Assembly (NCBI GenBank): GCA_016783445.1
Contig: JADHWO010000006.1
Span: forward strand, 1 to 62,123
Origin: Candidatus Aminicenantota bacterium
GTDB taxonomy: Bacteria; Acidobacteriota; Aminicenantia; Aminicenantales; Aminicenantaceae
Length of the DNA stretch: 62,123 nt
Reading direction: 5' to 3'
Positions 1 through 9,518 of this stretch are shown in pieces. Position 1 is the first letter of the stretch. The number at the start of each line of letters is the position of its first letter. The notes under the pieces were generated by a model. It was not told the DNA's origin. It ran no database searches and worked only from the letters and a program-made list of their open reading frames with translations. The translations under genes were made by a program, and so were the position numbers.

Positions 1-16
1 TTGATGAATCAAACCC
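1..16. repeat. Partial copy of a palindromic TTTGAT-N-AATCAAA repeat
   Basis: The first bases read TTGATGAATCAAACCCC. This is the right part of the 20-bp palindrome that occurs three times near 22.46-22.58 kb (GGGTTTGATAAATCAAACCC and variants). The left arm lies outside the window. It sits just after the serS stop codon, so it could act as a transcription-end hairpin or be a dispersed intergenic repeat. Confidence 0.5.
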
Positions 17-20
17 CTGC

Positions 21-1292
21 TTATTTTATTCTATCCAATCCGCCCATATAGGACCTTAAAGTTTCAGGAATAACTACAGAGCCATCTTCGTTTTGAAAGC
101 TCTCCAGAATGGCACTCACCGTTCTTCCTAAAGCAACTCCAGAGCCATTTAGTGTATGAACATACTCCAGCTTTGACTTAGCCTCTCTTCGAAAGCGGAT
201 AAAGGCTCTTCTTGCCTGGAAATCCTCACAATTTGTGCAGGAAGAAATCTCCATGTATTTATTCTGGTATGGCATCCAGAGTTCCAAATCATAGGTTTTA
301 GCACCTGAAAAGCCTAGATCTGAAGTATTGAGGACAACAACCCGATAGTGCAGCCCTAATCTTTTTAGTATCTCTTCAGCATCTAAAGTCATTTTCTCGA
401 GCTCTTGATAAGAATCTTCAGGTAAAGCGAAGCTCATAAGTTCGACTTTATTGAATTGATGCTGCCGAATCAGTCCTCGAATTTCCTTCCCGTAGGAGCC
501 AGCTTCTCGTCTGAAACATGGCGTATAAGCCACAAATCTTTTCGGGAGAGAGCTGGCTTCAAGAACCTCGTCCTGATAAAAGTTTGTAAGTGGAACTTCT
601 GCAGTAGGGATCATGTACCACCGATAGCCCCGGAGCTTAAAAAGGTCATTTTCAAATTTTGGCAAATTCCCTGTTCCTATCAAGCTCCTCTCATTTGCAA
701 TAAAAGGCGGAATCACTTCTTGATAGTCCTTTTCCTCTGTATGAATGTCGAGCATAAAGTTGATCAAGGCCCTTTCCAATCTTGCACCTGCCCCCAGATA
801 AACGGCAAATCTCGAACCAGTAATCTTGGCTGCCCGTTCAAAATCTAAAATACCGAGATCCCTCCCGATGTCCCAGTGAGGCTTGATCTGGAAAGAGAAT
901 TTTGGCTTCTCACCAAATCTCCGTACTTCAATATTTTCTTTTGAACTCTGGCCTTCAGGCACAGACTCATGGGGAACATTAGGTATAGACAACAAGATTT
1001 CTCTCAATTTTTCTTCGATTTCTTTTAATTTCTCTTCCAGTTCTTTAATCTCCCCCGCCACCTTCTTCATTTCCGATATGATGGAGGCTGTATCTTTTTT
1101 TTCTTTTTTCTTCTGGGAGATAAGCTTAGAGGCTTTATTTCGCTCATAACGCAGGCTTTCAATCTTGGTAAGAAATTTTTTCTTTTCCTGCGAGAGACTT
1201 AAAAACTTATCAAGTTTAATCTTAGTGCCACGGGCTGCTGCCTTTTTTATTATAAAGTCAGCATTTTCCAGGACATATTTTGGGTCTAACAT
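21..1292 (-). CDS. serS: Seryl-tRNA synthetase
   Basis: A 423-residue cytoplasmic class II aminoacyl-tRNA synthetase that charges tRNA-Ser (and tRNA-Sec if present), of normal length. Residues about 1-105 form the lysine/glutamate-rich coiled-coil tRNA-binding arm. The catalytic core carries motif 2 ([20 protein letters not shown], about residues 262-281) and motif 3 (GRTVSAILE, near 392). The TAEVPL segment near residue 231 is typical of the serine/ATP site. The start at [14 protein letters not shown] matches family N-termini. It is divergent from cobO, with only 82 bp between the start codons. Identification is firm. Confidence 0.98.
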   Translation of the reverse strand: MLDPKYVLENADFIIKKAAARGTKIKLDKFLSLSQEKKKFLTKIESLRYERNKASKLISQKKKEKKDTASIISEMKKVAGEIKELEEKLKEIEEKLREILLSIPNVPHESVPEGQSSKENIEVRRFGEKPKFSFQIKPHWDIGRDLGILDFERAAKITGSRFAVYLGAGARLERALINFMLDIHTEEKDYQEVIPPFIANERSLIGTGNLPKFENDLFKLRGYRWYMIPTAEVPLTNFYQDEVLEASSLPKRFVAYTPCFRREAGSYGKEIRGLIRQHQFNKVELMSFALPEDSYQELEKMTLDAEEILKRLGLHYRVVVLNTSDLGFSGAKTYDLELWMPYQNKYMEISSCTNCEDFQARRAFIRFRREAKSKLEYVHTLNGSGVALGRTVSAILESFQNEDGSVVIPETLRSYMGGLDRIK

Positions 1293-1336
1293 GCCGCAGA
1301 TTATAGCATAAGTCTTTCAATTTTAAAATTCTCATG

Positions 1337-1366
1337 TTGACTCGGGAGGGGAGATTAAAATATAGT
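1337..1366 (+). promoter_or_regulatory. Candidate promoter for cobO
   Basis: TTGACT at 1337-1342 and TATAGT at 1361-1366 are 18 bp apart. Transcription would begin about 1-2 nt before the cobO ATG at 1375, giving an almost leaderless mRNA. That fits the lack of a good Shine-Dalgarno sequence there. Motif-based only. Confidence 0.35.
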
Positions 1367-1374
1367 AAAAAAGG

Positions 1375-1914
1375 ATGAAAAAAAAGACACAATTTAAAGG
1401 CTATGTCCAGGTCTACACAGGGGATGGAAAAGGTAAAACCACTGCAGCCCTGGGCCTTGCCCTTCGTGCAGCCGGCTATGGACATAAGGTTTATATGGGC
1501 CAATTTCTCAAAGGGCAAAATTACGGGGAGCTTGTATCTGTTAAAAAGCTCTCATCTCTTATCACAATTGAGCAGTTCGGCCGAAAGGGTTTTATTCATG
1601 TCACAAAAGATCCGGATGAGGAAGACATCAAAAGAGCAAAAAAAGGCTTAAAGAAATGTCTTGATGCCATGCTTTCAAAAAAATACAGCATCATAATACT
1701 TGATGAGATAAATGTCGCTGTTGACTTTAATCTTTTAGCTGAAAAAGAAGTCCTTGAATTACTCGATCAGAAGCCCGAAGAAGTAGAAATTATCCTGACA
1801 GGGAGGTATGCACCCTCCTCTTTAATAAAACGTGCTGATTTAGTCACAGAGATGAAGGAAAAAAAGCATTATTACACAAAAGGGGTTACAGCAAGAGAGG
1901 GAATCGAAAAATAA
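1375..1914 (+). CDS. cobO: Corrinoid (cob(I)alamin) adenosyltransferase, CobA/CobO family
   Basis: A 179-residue cytoplasmic enzyme that transfers the adenosyl group of ATP to cob(I)yrinic acid diamide or cobalamin. The N-terminal P-loop GDGKGKTTAALG (about residues 17-28) follows the characteristic YVQVYTGDGKG strand. A Walker-B-like IIILDEINVA lies near 104-113, and the C-terminal TGRYAP and ADLVTEM motifs are those of the BtuR/CobO/CobP family. Length is typical. No other cobalamin biosynthesis gene is nearby, so it may serve corrinoid salvage. The next gene starts 28 nt downstream on the same strand. Confidence 0.93.
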   Translation: MKKKTQFKGYVQVYTGDGKGKTTAALGLALRAAGYGHKVYMGQFLKGQNYGELVSVKKLSSLITIEQFGRKGFIHVTKDPDEEDIKRAKKGLKKCLDAMLSKKYSIIILDEINVAVDFNLLAEKEVLELLDQKPEEVEIILTGRYAPSSLIKRADLVTEMKEKKHYYTKGVTAREGIEK

Positions 1915-1942
1915 GAGAAAAGGCAGTAGAGTCATTTATCCC

Positions 1943-2311
1943 ATGGAAAAAGAGAAATTCGATAAGCTTGTCGAAGAAGCACTGGCTGGGATTGTAAAAT
2001 ATTTCAAAGAGCACATTACTAACGTTGAAGTGATCGTGGAGGAAAAGCCCCAAAGAGATATCTATGAACGAACCGGGAGCTCGCCATTCAGCACAATTTT
2101 AGGTCATTACCACGGCGTACCCCTCAAACACAGAGGCTTTTACTACGGAAATGTCCCTCCAGATGTTATTGTTATCTACCAGAAACCCATAGAAAACATC
2201 TGCCACTCAGAAGAAGAAATAAAAGAGAAGGTTAAAGAGGTGGTTCGTCATGAAATCGGGCATTATTTCGGACTGAGCCACAAAGAAATGGATGAGATTG
2301 AAAATCTTTGA
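1943..2311 (+). CDS. Small zincin-like metallopeptidase (PF06262-type)
   Basis: A 122-residue protein with no signal peptide, so probably cytoplasmic. Near its C-terminus it carries the extended zinc motif HEIGHYFGLSH (about residues 105-115), i.e. HExxHxxGxxH. The segment around residues 50-80 (HYHGVPLKHRG, then PPDVIVIYQKP) matches the family of short bacterial minimal metallopeptidases. Substrate and role are unknown for this family. It lies 28 nt after cobO and is probably cotranscribed. The Shine-Dalgarno sequence is weak. Confidence 0.85.
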   Translation: MEKEKFDKLVEEALAGIVKYFKEHITNVEVIVEEKPQRDIYERTGSSPFSTILGHYHGVPLKHRGFYYGNVPPDVIVIYQKPIENICHSEEEIKEKVKEVVRHEIGHYFGLSHKEMDEIENL

Positions 2312-2399
2312 ATCAGCTGTTTTTGCAACTTTAAATTCTTTAAATTTAGGTAATAAAGATAAACCCCAAAATTTAAACAGAAGCTGAGGAAACACGATA

Positions 2400-3293
2400 A
2401 TGCTTCACAATTTTAAAGGAGTATTTGCTGCCTTAACCACTCCTTTTATCGGAGACGAAATTTCTCTTGAAAAATTCAGGGAAAACATCCAAAAATACAA
2501 TTCTTTTGACCTCGAAGGTTATGTCATATTAGGCTCTACAGGAGAAAGCGTCTATCTTTCAGACGAAGAATCTGAAAAATTAGTGCAAACCGCAAAAGAA
2601 ACTGCTTCTCAAGGAAAAAAAATTATTGCCGGCACGGCCAGAGAATCCACTAAAGCAACTCTTGAATTCACAAATAGAATAGCCGAGATCGGTATTGATG
2701 CTGCGCTTATTCGTACTCCCAGTTATTTCAAGTCTCTGATGGGAGAGGAAGCACTCAAGAAGCACTACCTCACGCTTGCAGAACAGTCAAAAATACCAGT
2801 AATCATCTACAATATCCCCCGGAACACTGGAATCTCGGTGGAATCAAATCTACTCTTCGCGCTATCAGAACATGTTAATATAGCTGGAATCAAAGACAGC
2901 TCTGGAAATTTATCTCTCCTTGAAGAAGTTATTCCTCACATCCCGCCCCATTTTAATTTTCTCCTGGGAGCAGGAAGTCTTCTTCTTCCGGGCCTTCTCC
3001 TTGGAGCACACGGAGGAATTCTCGCCCTAGCTTCGGTTGTACCCGGAGAATGCGTAAAACTTTATAACCTGTTTTTTGAAAAAAAACTGGACGAAGCGCA
3101 CAAGCTCCAGCTCGAACTGACTCCTCTCAATAAAGCTATCATTCAGACTTTTGGAATCCCGGGACTGAAATATACCCTTGACCGGATAGGTTATTACGGC
3201 GGGACTCCTCGCCTGCCCCTTCTCCCTCTTGATGAAGAAGGCAAGAGAGAAATGGACGCTATCTTAGATAAGATTGGGCTCTTAACCGATTAA
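2400..3293 (+). CDS. Dihydrodipicolinate synthase/N-acetylneuraminate lyase family aldolase
   Basis: A 297-residue class I aldolase of the DapA superfamily, normal length. The Schiff-base lysine is in IAGIKDSSGN (about residues 161-170) and the catalytic tyrosine in PVIIYNIPRNTG (near 135). The N-terminal GSTGESVYLS loop (about 44-53) replaces the usual GTTGE of true DapA, and the C-terminal part is less conserved. The substrate may therefore be a sugar acid or related 2-oxoacid rather than aspartate semialdehyde. No lysine-biosynthesis genes are adjacent. A GAGG lies about 10 nt before the ATG. The aldo/keto reductase follows after 19 nt, suggesting one transcript. Confidence 0.85.
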   Translation: MLHNFKGVFAALTTPFIGDEISLEKFRENIQKYNSFDLEGYVILGSTGESVYLSDEESEKLVQTAKETASQGKKIIAGTARESTKATLEFTNRIAEIGIDAALIRTPSYFKSLMGEEALKKHYLTLAEQSKIPVIIYNIPRNTGISVESNLLFALSEHVNIAGIKDSSGNLSLLEEVIPHIPPHFNFLLGAGSLLLPGLLLGAHGGILALASVVPGECVKLYNLFFEKKLDEAHKLQLELTPLNKAIIQTFGIPGLKYTLDRIGYYGGTPRLPLLPLDEEGKREMDAILDKIGLLTD

Positions 3294-3312
3294 CATCCAC
3301 TGGAGTACTGAT

Positions 3313-4557
3313 ATGAAAAAAAATGAATTAGCCTTAGACACAATGCCTGGAAGGCGTACTTTTTTACAAAACATGATATTCGGGGCTTTCTCAGCATCTC
3401 TGACATCAACAAAGCTTCTTTCAGGAAAAGAAAAGCAGAGTTCTCGTGTCAAAAAAGGCCAAATGTATTATCGCAGGCTGGGAAGAACAAATCTCTTTAT
3501 TTCCGAAATCTCACTTGGCGGAAGCCCTGTTCCCGAAAAACCCATCCTCCATCAAGCCATCGAAAGAGGAGTCAACTATATTGACACCTCCCATGCATAT
3601 TCAAACGGAAACAGCGAAAGGCAGATAGGGCAGCTTCTGAGAGAAGTAGGAAGAGATAAAGTGCATGTAGGAACAAAATTTCATACAAGAAGAAACTGGA
3701 GCGAAGACACTATTATAAACTCTGTTAATGGAAGCCTGGGAAGGCTTAAGACAGATTACCTTGATGTCCTTCTCATCCATGGGCCAGATAAAGAAGAAGA
3801 TCTGGACGATGAGCGAGTGCTCAGCGCATTTGAAAAACTAAAAAAGCAGGGAAAATACAGGTTCAGTGGTCTTTCCTGCCATTCGAACCACCATAACATT
3901 GTAAAAAAAGCGGTCGACTGCGGCTTCTACGATATGGTTCAACTAGGCTACAATGTCTACGATATCCAGGAGTCGGAAAAGGATATAGAAACCTACGATG
4001 ATTATCTGGGGCAAAGTGGAACACGCCGGCTCATTACATTAGCAAAGTCAAAAGATGTGGGAATTATCGCCATGAAAACCCTTAAGATCGGAGGAAAAAG
4101 GCAGAAATTGGACAAATACAAAACAGGCACAACTTCTGTTTATCAGGCTATGCTGAAGTGGGCTTTGGAAAACAAGAATATTGCATCAGTAGTAATAGAA
4201 ATGCTGACATTCGAACAACTGGAAGAAGATCTGGCAGTTATAGGAAACTCTCTCTCTGTGGAGGAAAGAAGAAATCTCTTCCGCTATGTTGTAGAGAACT
4301 CAAAAGACTACTGTCATATGTGTGGCCTGTGCCAAAAGAACTGCCCTTCCCATATAAAGACTACATCTATTCTTCGTTACCTGGTGTATTATAAAAGTTA
4401 TAATAAGATCAGCCAGGCAAAACAGGCCTATGCCCGCTTAAAGCCAGCACAAACAGCATATTCCTGTCAAAACTGCTGTGAGTGCGAAAGACTGTGTCCC
4501 TACGGAGTCTCCATCAGGGAAAAAACAAGAGAAGCCCATAGACTTTTATCTTGCTAA
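3313..4557 (+). CDS. Tat-exported aldo/keto reductase with C-terminal 4Fe-4S ferredoxin domain
   Basis: A 414-residue protein. The N-terminus has a twin-arginine signal (GRRTFLQ at about residues 13-19, then a hydrophobic stretch), so folded export is likely. The aldo/keto reductase barrel (about 50-310) shows the tetrad pattern: D and Y in YIDTSHAYSNG, K in VGTKFH, H in LLIHGPD. The C-terminus carries two cysteine clusters, CHMCGLCQKNCP and CQNCCECERLCP, consistent with two iron-sulfur clusters. This architecture is widespread in anaerobes; substrates are generally unknown. GGAG lies 7 nt before the ATG and the DapA-family gene is just upstream, so the pair may act on the same carbonyl compound. 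Confidence 0.88.
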   Translation: MKKNELALDTMPGRRTFLQNMIFGAFSASLTSTKLLSGKEKQSSRVKKGQMYYRRLGRTNLFISEISLGGSPVPEKPILHQAIERGVNYIDTSHAYSNGNSERQIGQLLREVGRDKVHVGTKFHTRRNWSEDTIINSVNGSLGRLKTDYLDVLLIHGPDKEEDLDDERVLSAFEKLKKQGKYRFSGLSCHSNHHNIVKKAVDCGFYDMVQLGYNVYDIQESEKDIETYDDYLGQSGTRRLITLAKSKDVGIIAMKTLKIGGKRQKLDKYKTGTTSVYQAMLKWALENKNIASVVIEMLTFEQLEEDLAVIGNSLSVEERRNLFRYVVENSKDYCHMCGLCQKNCPSHIKTTSILRYLVYYKSYNKISQAKQAYARLKPAQTAYSCQNCCECERLCPYGVSIREKTREAHRLLSC

Positions 4558-4600
4558 TCCCCCATTTAGCCAGGTGAGTGGGGCTATTTATAAAACAATT

Positions 4601-4701
4601 GTGAGATTGCCACGTCACTTCATTCCTCGCAATGACACTACGCATTGTGAGATTGCATAGCCTGTTGCGAGCGAAGCGCGGCAATCTTCTTCGTTCCTCG
4701 C
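4601..4701. repeat. Dispersed GAGATTGC...CTCGCAATGAC type repeat
   Basis: Two partly self-complementary units lie between the aldo/keto reductase and the SRP RNA gene. One starts GTGAGATTGCCACGTCAC and ends TCCTCGCAATGAC. The second contains GCGAGCGAAGCGCGGCAATC. A decayed piece of the second unit recurs, inverted, at 9965-9999. This resembles the palindromic intergenic repeats seen in many bacterial genomes; no coding capacity is seen. Confidence 0.55.
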
Positions 4702-4711
4702 AAAAAAAAAA

Positions 4712-4984
4712 GACCGTGCACCCTGTTTCGACTAAACTTCCCCTGCGTTATCCCTGCAGTTAGCTCAAGCAAGGCTGACCTGCAGCACAAGAGACAACTC
4801 TGCTACCGCTGCTACCTCCCGGTCCTGACGGGTTTCACAGAGAGCTCTTTGCGCAGGGCCCTAACCGTCAACACCACTTACAAGAACACAGTCCAGAAAA
4901 AGCGCAGCCTCGACAGGGAATTCAACCCCACTGTAGCGGATTGTGGGCAACAGGGCACCGCTAGCTCCCCATCTAGCACGGTCC
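4712..4984 (-). ncRNA. ffs: Signal recognition particle RNA, large bacterial type
   Basis: The minus strand encodes about 273 nt. The 5' part contains the Alu-domain sequence CTAGCGGTGCCCTGTTG (plus positions 4948-4964). Near the middle is the helix-8 Ffh-binding motif GTCAGGACCGGGAGGTAGCA (plus about 4810-4829). The ends pair: the 5' GACCGTGC and the 3' GCACGGTC are complementary. A run of ten T follows at 4702-4711, a probable intrinsic terminator. An Alu domain plus helix 8 in about 270 nt is the long form known from Bacillus, not the short 4.5S form. Ends are estimated from the closing helix and promoter. Confidence 0.92.
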
Positions 4985-4990
4985 GTCTTT

Positions 4991-5019
4991 ATTATACTAC
5001 ATAAAAATTACCCGTTTAA
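4991..5019 (-). promoter_or_regulatory. Promoter of the SRP RNA gene
   Basis: On the minus strand a perfect TATAAT lies at plus 4991-4996, about 7 nt before the predicted first base of the SRP RNA. A weak -35 (TTAAAC) lies at 5014-5019 with 17-bp spacing. The -10 is convincing, the -35 is not. Confidence 0.6.
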
Positions 5020-5208
5020 AACCGTCCAGTTCACCTAATTTCCTGAAAGCGATCACGGCTCTAACCAGGCAAGAAAATCCTATCTCTATCACTCCTCTTT
5101 GTCAATGGGATTAATCTTTACGGAGATTGACTTCATCCAAGCTTTTTTCCTTGACAGGTAAAAGGACAAGTGATAGAAAAAACCTATTCATAAAATAAGG
5201 AGGTTTAA

Positions 5209-7824
5209 ATGAACAGATATAAGAGAATTAAGAGAACATCGGTTTTATTTTTTACTTTAGTTATCCTTCCCTATTTGTTAGTTGCCCAGACACCGCCTGA
5301 TAAATTTTTAGGGCATAAAGTCGGGGCAGACCGGAAACTGGCTGACTATAACCAGATTCAGGCATATTTCCAGAAGCTCGATCAGGAATCAAATAAAATT
5401 AAAGTTATCAATATCGGCACTTCAACCCTCAAGAAACCTATGATCATGGCGATTATCACTACCGAGGAAAACATGGGAAAGCTTGAGACTTACAGGGCTA
5501 TTGTTAAGAAACTCAGAGATCCCCGAACTACGACTCCTGAAGAGGCTAAAAATCTTTCCAAAGAAGGCAAGGTTTTCCTGCTCATAACATGCAACATCCA
5601 TGCTACAGAAATCGCTTCCTCACAAATGGCTATGGAACTTGCCTACAATTTAGTCACAGGAAAAACTCCCTTTGATGCAGAAAAAGTTCTGAGGGATGTT
5701 ATTGTTCTCCTCGTTCCGACAACAAATCCCGACGGTCAGCAAATGGTAACAGACTGGTACAGAAAGTACGTTGGTACCAAATACGAAGGAGGCCGCATGC
5801 CCTGGCTCTATCACCATTATGCCGGCCACGATAATAACCGCGACTGGTTTATGTTTAACCTCGCTGAAACAAAAGCTGTCACAAAAGTCCTCTATCATGA
5901 CTGGCTTCCCCAGATTCACATTGATGAACACCAGATGGGTTCAACCGGTGCCAGACTTTTTATTCCACCTTTTATGGACCCACCTGTTCCCAATATCCAA
6001 CCTCTCCTCTGGCGTGGAGTTAACCTCTGTGGAGCAAATATGTCCTATGACCTGCAGAAGAATGGTTATAAAGGTGTTGTCCACGGAAGAAGTTTTACAG
6101 GATGGTGGATCGGCGCGTGCGACGACACTTCCTGGCTTCATAATGTCATAGGATTACTCAGTGAAATGGCTTCTGTCAGAATAGCCACTCCTATATACAT
6201 AGAGCCAACAGAAATTCCTAAATCTTACAGCGAAAAACGGATAAATTTCCCTGACCCATGGCCTGGTGGCTGGTGGAGATTAAGAGATCTTGTGGATTAC
6301 GAACTCACCCTCTCTCAAAGCTTGATAAAAACAGCATATCTTCACAAAGAAGATTTTCTGTACAATTTTTACCAGATGTACAAGAACTCCATCGAAATAA
6401 GAGAAAAAGGTGAGCCTTATGCCTTTGTTATTCCAAGCAAACAGCGTGATTATCCCACTACATTAAGGATGCTTGACGTTCTTATGTTTGGTGGAGTGGA
6501 AATCCATCAAGCCAAAGAAGATTTCACCGCCGGGGGCAAACTTTATCCGGCAGGTTCTTTTGTTGTCAAGATGTTCCAACCATATAAACCTTATGCTCAG
6601 GCTCTGCTCGAAAAACAAAAATATCCGGATATCCGTCAATACTCTGGAGGTCCTCCTATTCCTCCTTATGATAATGCAGGCTGGACTCTTCCCCTCCAGA
6701 TGGGCGTTAACTGCGAGAGAATCGAAAGATCTTTTACGGCAAAACTTGAAAAACTGAACAAAGTTCCCTATCCTTCTATAACACCTCCAGAGAATTCTTC
6801 ACCTTACATAATCCTTGATTCCCGAATGAACGCCTCATACAGCATAGTTTTTTCTCTCCTTAAGAATAAAGCAGAAACATACCGTTCCAAGGAAACAATT
6901 AAAAAAGAAGGATTTAAAGCGGCTGCAGGAAGTTTTATTATTAAAAATACTGCCGGAGTCCAAAAAATTCTTCCCGGTCTTCTTAAAAAATGGAAAACCA
7001 AAGCTTATGGGTTAAAAGATATCACCGATATCCCCAAAGCACCACTTAAGAATCCCCGGGTAGGCCTCTATCAATCCTGGGGATCCAACATGGACGAGGG
7101 CTGGACCAGGTATGTCTTTGATGACCTGGATGTTCCTTACAAAACTATGCACAATAAAGACTTCAAAGGAACAAAAAAAGGGGAGAAGGAAACCAAAGTT
7201 GACCTGAAGGCAAACTATGATGTTATCGTTTTTGCCAGCGAAAGCACTGATATAATCAAATTAGGAAGACCCAGCCCCACCTCAAGTTATGGACGCTACT
7301 TCACAGCCATGCCTCCTGAGTACGAGGGAGGTATTGGCAAGGAAGGAGTAGAGGCTTTAAAAAGCTTTGTGGAAAAAGGAGGGATACTCGTCACACTCAA
7401 CAGCACATGCGACCTGGCTATCAAAGAGTTCAAACCTCCTGTTGAAAACGCCCTGGAAAGAGTTGACCGCAGCAGATTCTTCTGTCCTACATCTCTTTTA
7501 AAAATAAAAGTAAACAACAAATCTCCCATAGGCTACGGAATGCCCAAAGAAGCTGCTGCCATGTTTTCCCGAAGTTTGGCCTTGAGCACAAGAGTACCCT
7601 CTGGAGAATGGAATAGACAAGTTGTGGCAAGCTTCCCAGAAGATAACATCCTCTTAAGCGGCTGGCTCTTAGGAGAAGATGTAATTGCACGCAGAGCTGC
7701 CGTGGTTGATACTCAATACAAGAAAGGGCACATCATTCTCATCGGTTTCAGATGTCAATTCCGCGCTCAATCACACGGCACCTACAAATTCCTTCTCAAT
7801 TCTCTTCTCTATCCAGGAAATTAA
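5209..7824 (+). CDS. Secreted M14-family zinc carboxypeptidase
   Basis: An 871-residue exported protein; residues about 1-27 are a signal peptide ending at LLVAQ. The M14 domain (about 40-350) shows the zinc ligands HATE in CNIHATEIASSQ, the substrate-binding NRD in DNNRDWFMFN, the third ligand region HIDEHQMG, and a probable catalytic glutamate in LLSEMAS. It should remove C-terminal residues from peptides outside the cytoplasm. The C-terminal half (about 600-871) resembles the glutamine-amidotransferase-like fold often fused to these large M14 enzymes. An AGGAGG Shine-Dalgarno lies 6-7 nt upstream. The convergent neighbour is a peptide transporter, a fitting partner. Confidence 0.92.
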   Translation: MNRYKRIKRTSVLFFTLVILPYLLVAQTPPDKFLGHKVGADRKLADYNQIQAYFQKLDQESNKIKVINIGTSTLKKPMIMAIITTEENMGKLETYRAIVKKLRDPRTTTPEEAKNLSKEGKVFLLITCNIHATEIASSQMAMELAYNLVTGKTPFDAEKVLRDVIVLLVPTTNPDGQQMVTDWYRKYVGTKYEGGRMPWLYHHYAGHDNNRDWFMFNLAETKAVTKVLYHDWLPQIHIDEHQMGSTGARLFIPPFMDPPVPNIQPLLWRGVNLCGANMSYDLQKNGYKGVVHGRSFTGWWIGACDDTSWLHNVIGLLSEMASVRIATPIYIEPTEIPKSYSEKRINFPDPWPGGWWRLRDLVDYELTLSQSLIKTAYLHKEDFLYNFYQMYKNSIEIREKGEPYAFVIPSKQRDYPTTLRMLDVLMFGGVEIHQAKEDFTAGGKLYPAGSFVVKMFQPYKPYAQALLEKQKYPDIRQYSGGPPIPPYDNAGWTLPLQMGVNCERIERSFTAKLEKLNKVPYPSITPPENSSPYIILDSRMNASYSIVFSLLKNKAETYRSKETIKKEGFKAAAGSFIIKNTAGVQKILPGLLKKWKTKAYGLKDITDIPKAPLKNPRVGLYQSWGSNMDEGWTRYVFDDLDVPYKTMHNKDFKGTKKGEKETKVDLKANYDVIVFASESTDIIKLGRPSPTSSYGRYFTAMPPEYEGGIGKEGVEALKSFVEKGGILVTLNSTCDLAIKEFKPPVENALERVDRSRFFCPTSLLKIKVNNKSPIGYGMPKEAAAMFSRSLALSTRVPSGEWNRQVVASFPEDNILLSGWLLGEDVIARRAAVVDTQYKKGHIILIGFRCQFRAQSHGTYKFLLNSLLYPGN

Positions 7825-7917
7825 ATAAGTTCGAATAGCAAAACTGGCTGGATAAACAAGGCTCTGAGTGAGGTGGCCTTTTATCCGTGTTAAAAACCAA
7901 ATTCTCAGTAAGAGACT

Positions 7918-9417
7918 TCATTGTTTCCTCCTCAGGCTTATGGCGGTCCCGCCTCCACCAAGCGCCAGGAGAATGATCGACTGGATAAATGTTCTCCACT
8001 GAATTTGCTCAGAGAGGACTAGAGAAGAAATGAAAAAGTAAATACCGGCAATGGTAAAAAGCGAGTATAAACCAAGCATAATTTTCCATGCGCGACGATT
8101 TGTTTGCGGTGTATCCTCGGAGAAGAATCTATTATAAAGGAGCATACCCACAAGACAAACAACTCCGAGGACAGCAAAAATCAGCCAGAAAAACTGAACC
8201 TTGCTTAAAACTTCTGGCGCAAGCGGAAGACCTGAGGAAACATCCTCAGCAGGAGGCGCAACAGGTTTGAGAAATCTTTCATAGAGAGCAGCTCCAAAAT
8301 TACTCCCAAATAAACTGCCGAACACTCCATAGAGAAAAGCATAGCCCATGTAAACAGCTTTTTTATCCTGGGGAGCGACAAGACCAACATAACTGTAGTA
8401 TTTGGGGTGGGCGGTCATTTCTCCGATTGAAAAGACTGCAATTCCCAGGACAAACATCCAGGCACTACGCGTAAGAGCCAGAATCAAGAATCCAGATGAG
8501 CCGATCATTATTCCTGCTGCCATAACCGGAACAGGTTTTATTTTAGTCACAATCCGGCTGATAACAAGCACAAGAAGAACAATGGTCAGAGCATTGATTA
8601 CAGTTACATGTCCAGGATCAAACTTAAATGGGATACCAAGCTTAGCCATGAATTCATTAATGGGAGCGCGATGGATAAAGGCTTCCATATACCATAGAAC
8701 TGAACCAAACATCTGGAAATAGAGAATCCAGAAACAGGAATAAACAACAATCAATAACATGAAACGAGAATTTCCCAACACTAAAAGCGCTTCTTTCATC
8801 ACTTCCTGGACTGTCTTTGTACTTTCAGGTCTTTTTGGGTCCTTATACAGAAAAACAGCAGGGAGAAGCATTAAAAAACACCAGGCTGCAGGAAAAAAGA
8901 AAATATACCGCCAGCTAAATCCTTTCACCCATATAATGAATAGGGGCCCCAGAACAGCTCCCAAATTAATACACCAGTAGTACACGCCAAAACCAAAGCC
9001 ACTGTTCTCTTTAGTAGTGGTTCTGGCAACAGTTCCTGTGATGATAGGTTTGAATAAACCACTTCCCGTCGCCATGACCAAGAGAAAAAGAAAAATCATC
9101 CCATAGGTGTCGAAGTTGCCAGCTGCAAAATAACCCACAGTCAATAAAGAAAAAGCAACAAGAAGCATTTTTCGGTAGCCCAGGCGGTCAGCTAAAGCTC
9201 CTCCAACTACAGGCACAATATACGTCAGTGCGTATACAAATCCCTGCAATAATCCAATTGCCTGTTCGCGGAATAGGAGATGCTTGGCTAAATAAATAGC
9301 CAGAACAGAGTTTAAACCGTAGTATGCACCACGTTCGAAAAATTCCATCAAATTGGCAGTCCAAAAAACACGCGGAAATGTGGTCAGGATGTTTTTTTTC
9401 TTTACTTTTTCATTCAT
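7918..9417 (-). CDS. Proton-dependent oligopeptide transporter (POT/PTR family)
   Basis: A 499-residue inner-membrane protein with about 12-14 hydrophobic segments. The signature ExxER...YYG of POT symporters is present in MEFFERGAYYG (about residues 24-34), as is the family's loop FKPIITGTVAR after TM4. It would import di- or tripeptides with protons, in line with the peptidases encoded around it. AAGGAG lies 7 nt before the ATG. It is convergent with the M14 gene; the 93-bp gap between them holds no clear hairpin. Confidence 0.9.
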   Translation of the reverse strand: MNEKVKKKNILTTFPRVFWTANLMEFFERGAYYGLNSVLAIYLAKHLLFREQAIGLLQGFVYALTYIVPVVGGALADRLGYRKMLLVAFSLLTVGYFAAGNFDTYGMIFLFLLVMATGSGLFKPIITGTVARTTTKENSGFGFGVYYWCINLGAVLGPLFIIWVKGFSWRYIFFFPAAWCFLMLLPAVFLYKDPKRPESTKTVQEVMKEALLVLGNSRFMLLIVVYSCFWILYFQMFGSVLWYMEAFIHRAPINEFMAKLGIPFKFDPGHVTVINALTIVLLVLVISRIVTKIKPVPVMAAGIMIGSSGFLILALTRSAWMFVLGIAVFSIGEMTAHPKYYSYVGLVAPQDKKAVYMGYAFLYGVFGSLFGSNFGAALYERFLKPVAPPAEDVSSGLPLAPEVLSKVQFFWLIFAVLGVVCLVGMLLYNRFFSEDTPQTNRRAWKIMLGLYSLFTIAGIYFFISSLVLSEQIQWRTFIQSIILLALGGGGTAISLRRKQ

Positions 9418-9518
9418 CTCTCACTCCTTTGATTCCAAACTCTCTCGTGAGTATCAGGTTACAAAAAGCAAATGGAATGTATATGTTCGGTAAAATAAAA
9501 GGTCAACTCTAGTCTATA

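Noticed and set aside
1293-1374. Cobalamin riboswitch upstream of cobO
   Set aside because: Only 82 bp separate cobO from serS and no B12-box sequence is seen.
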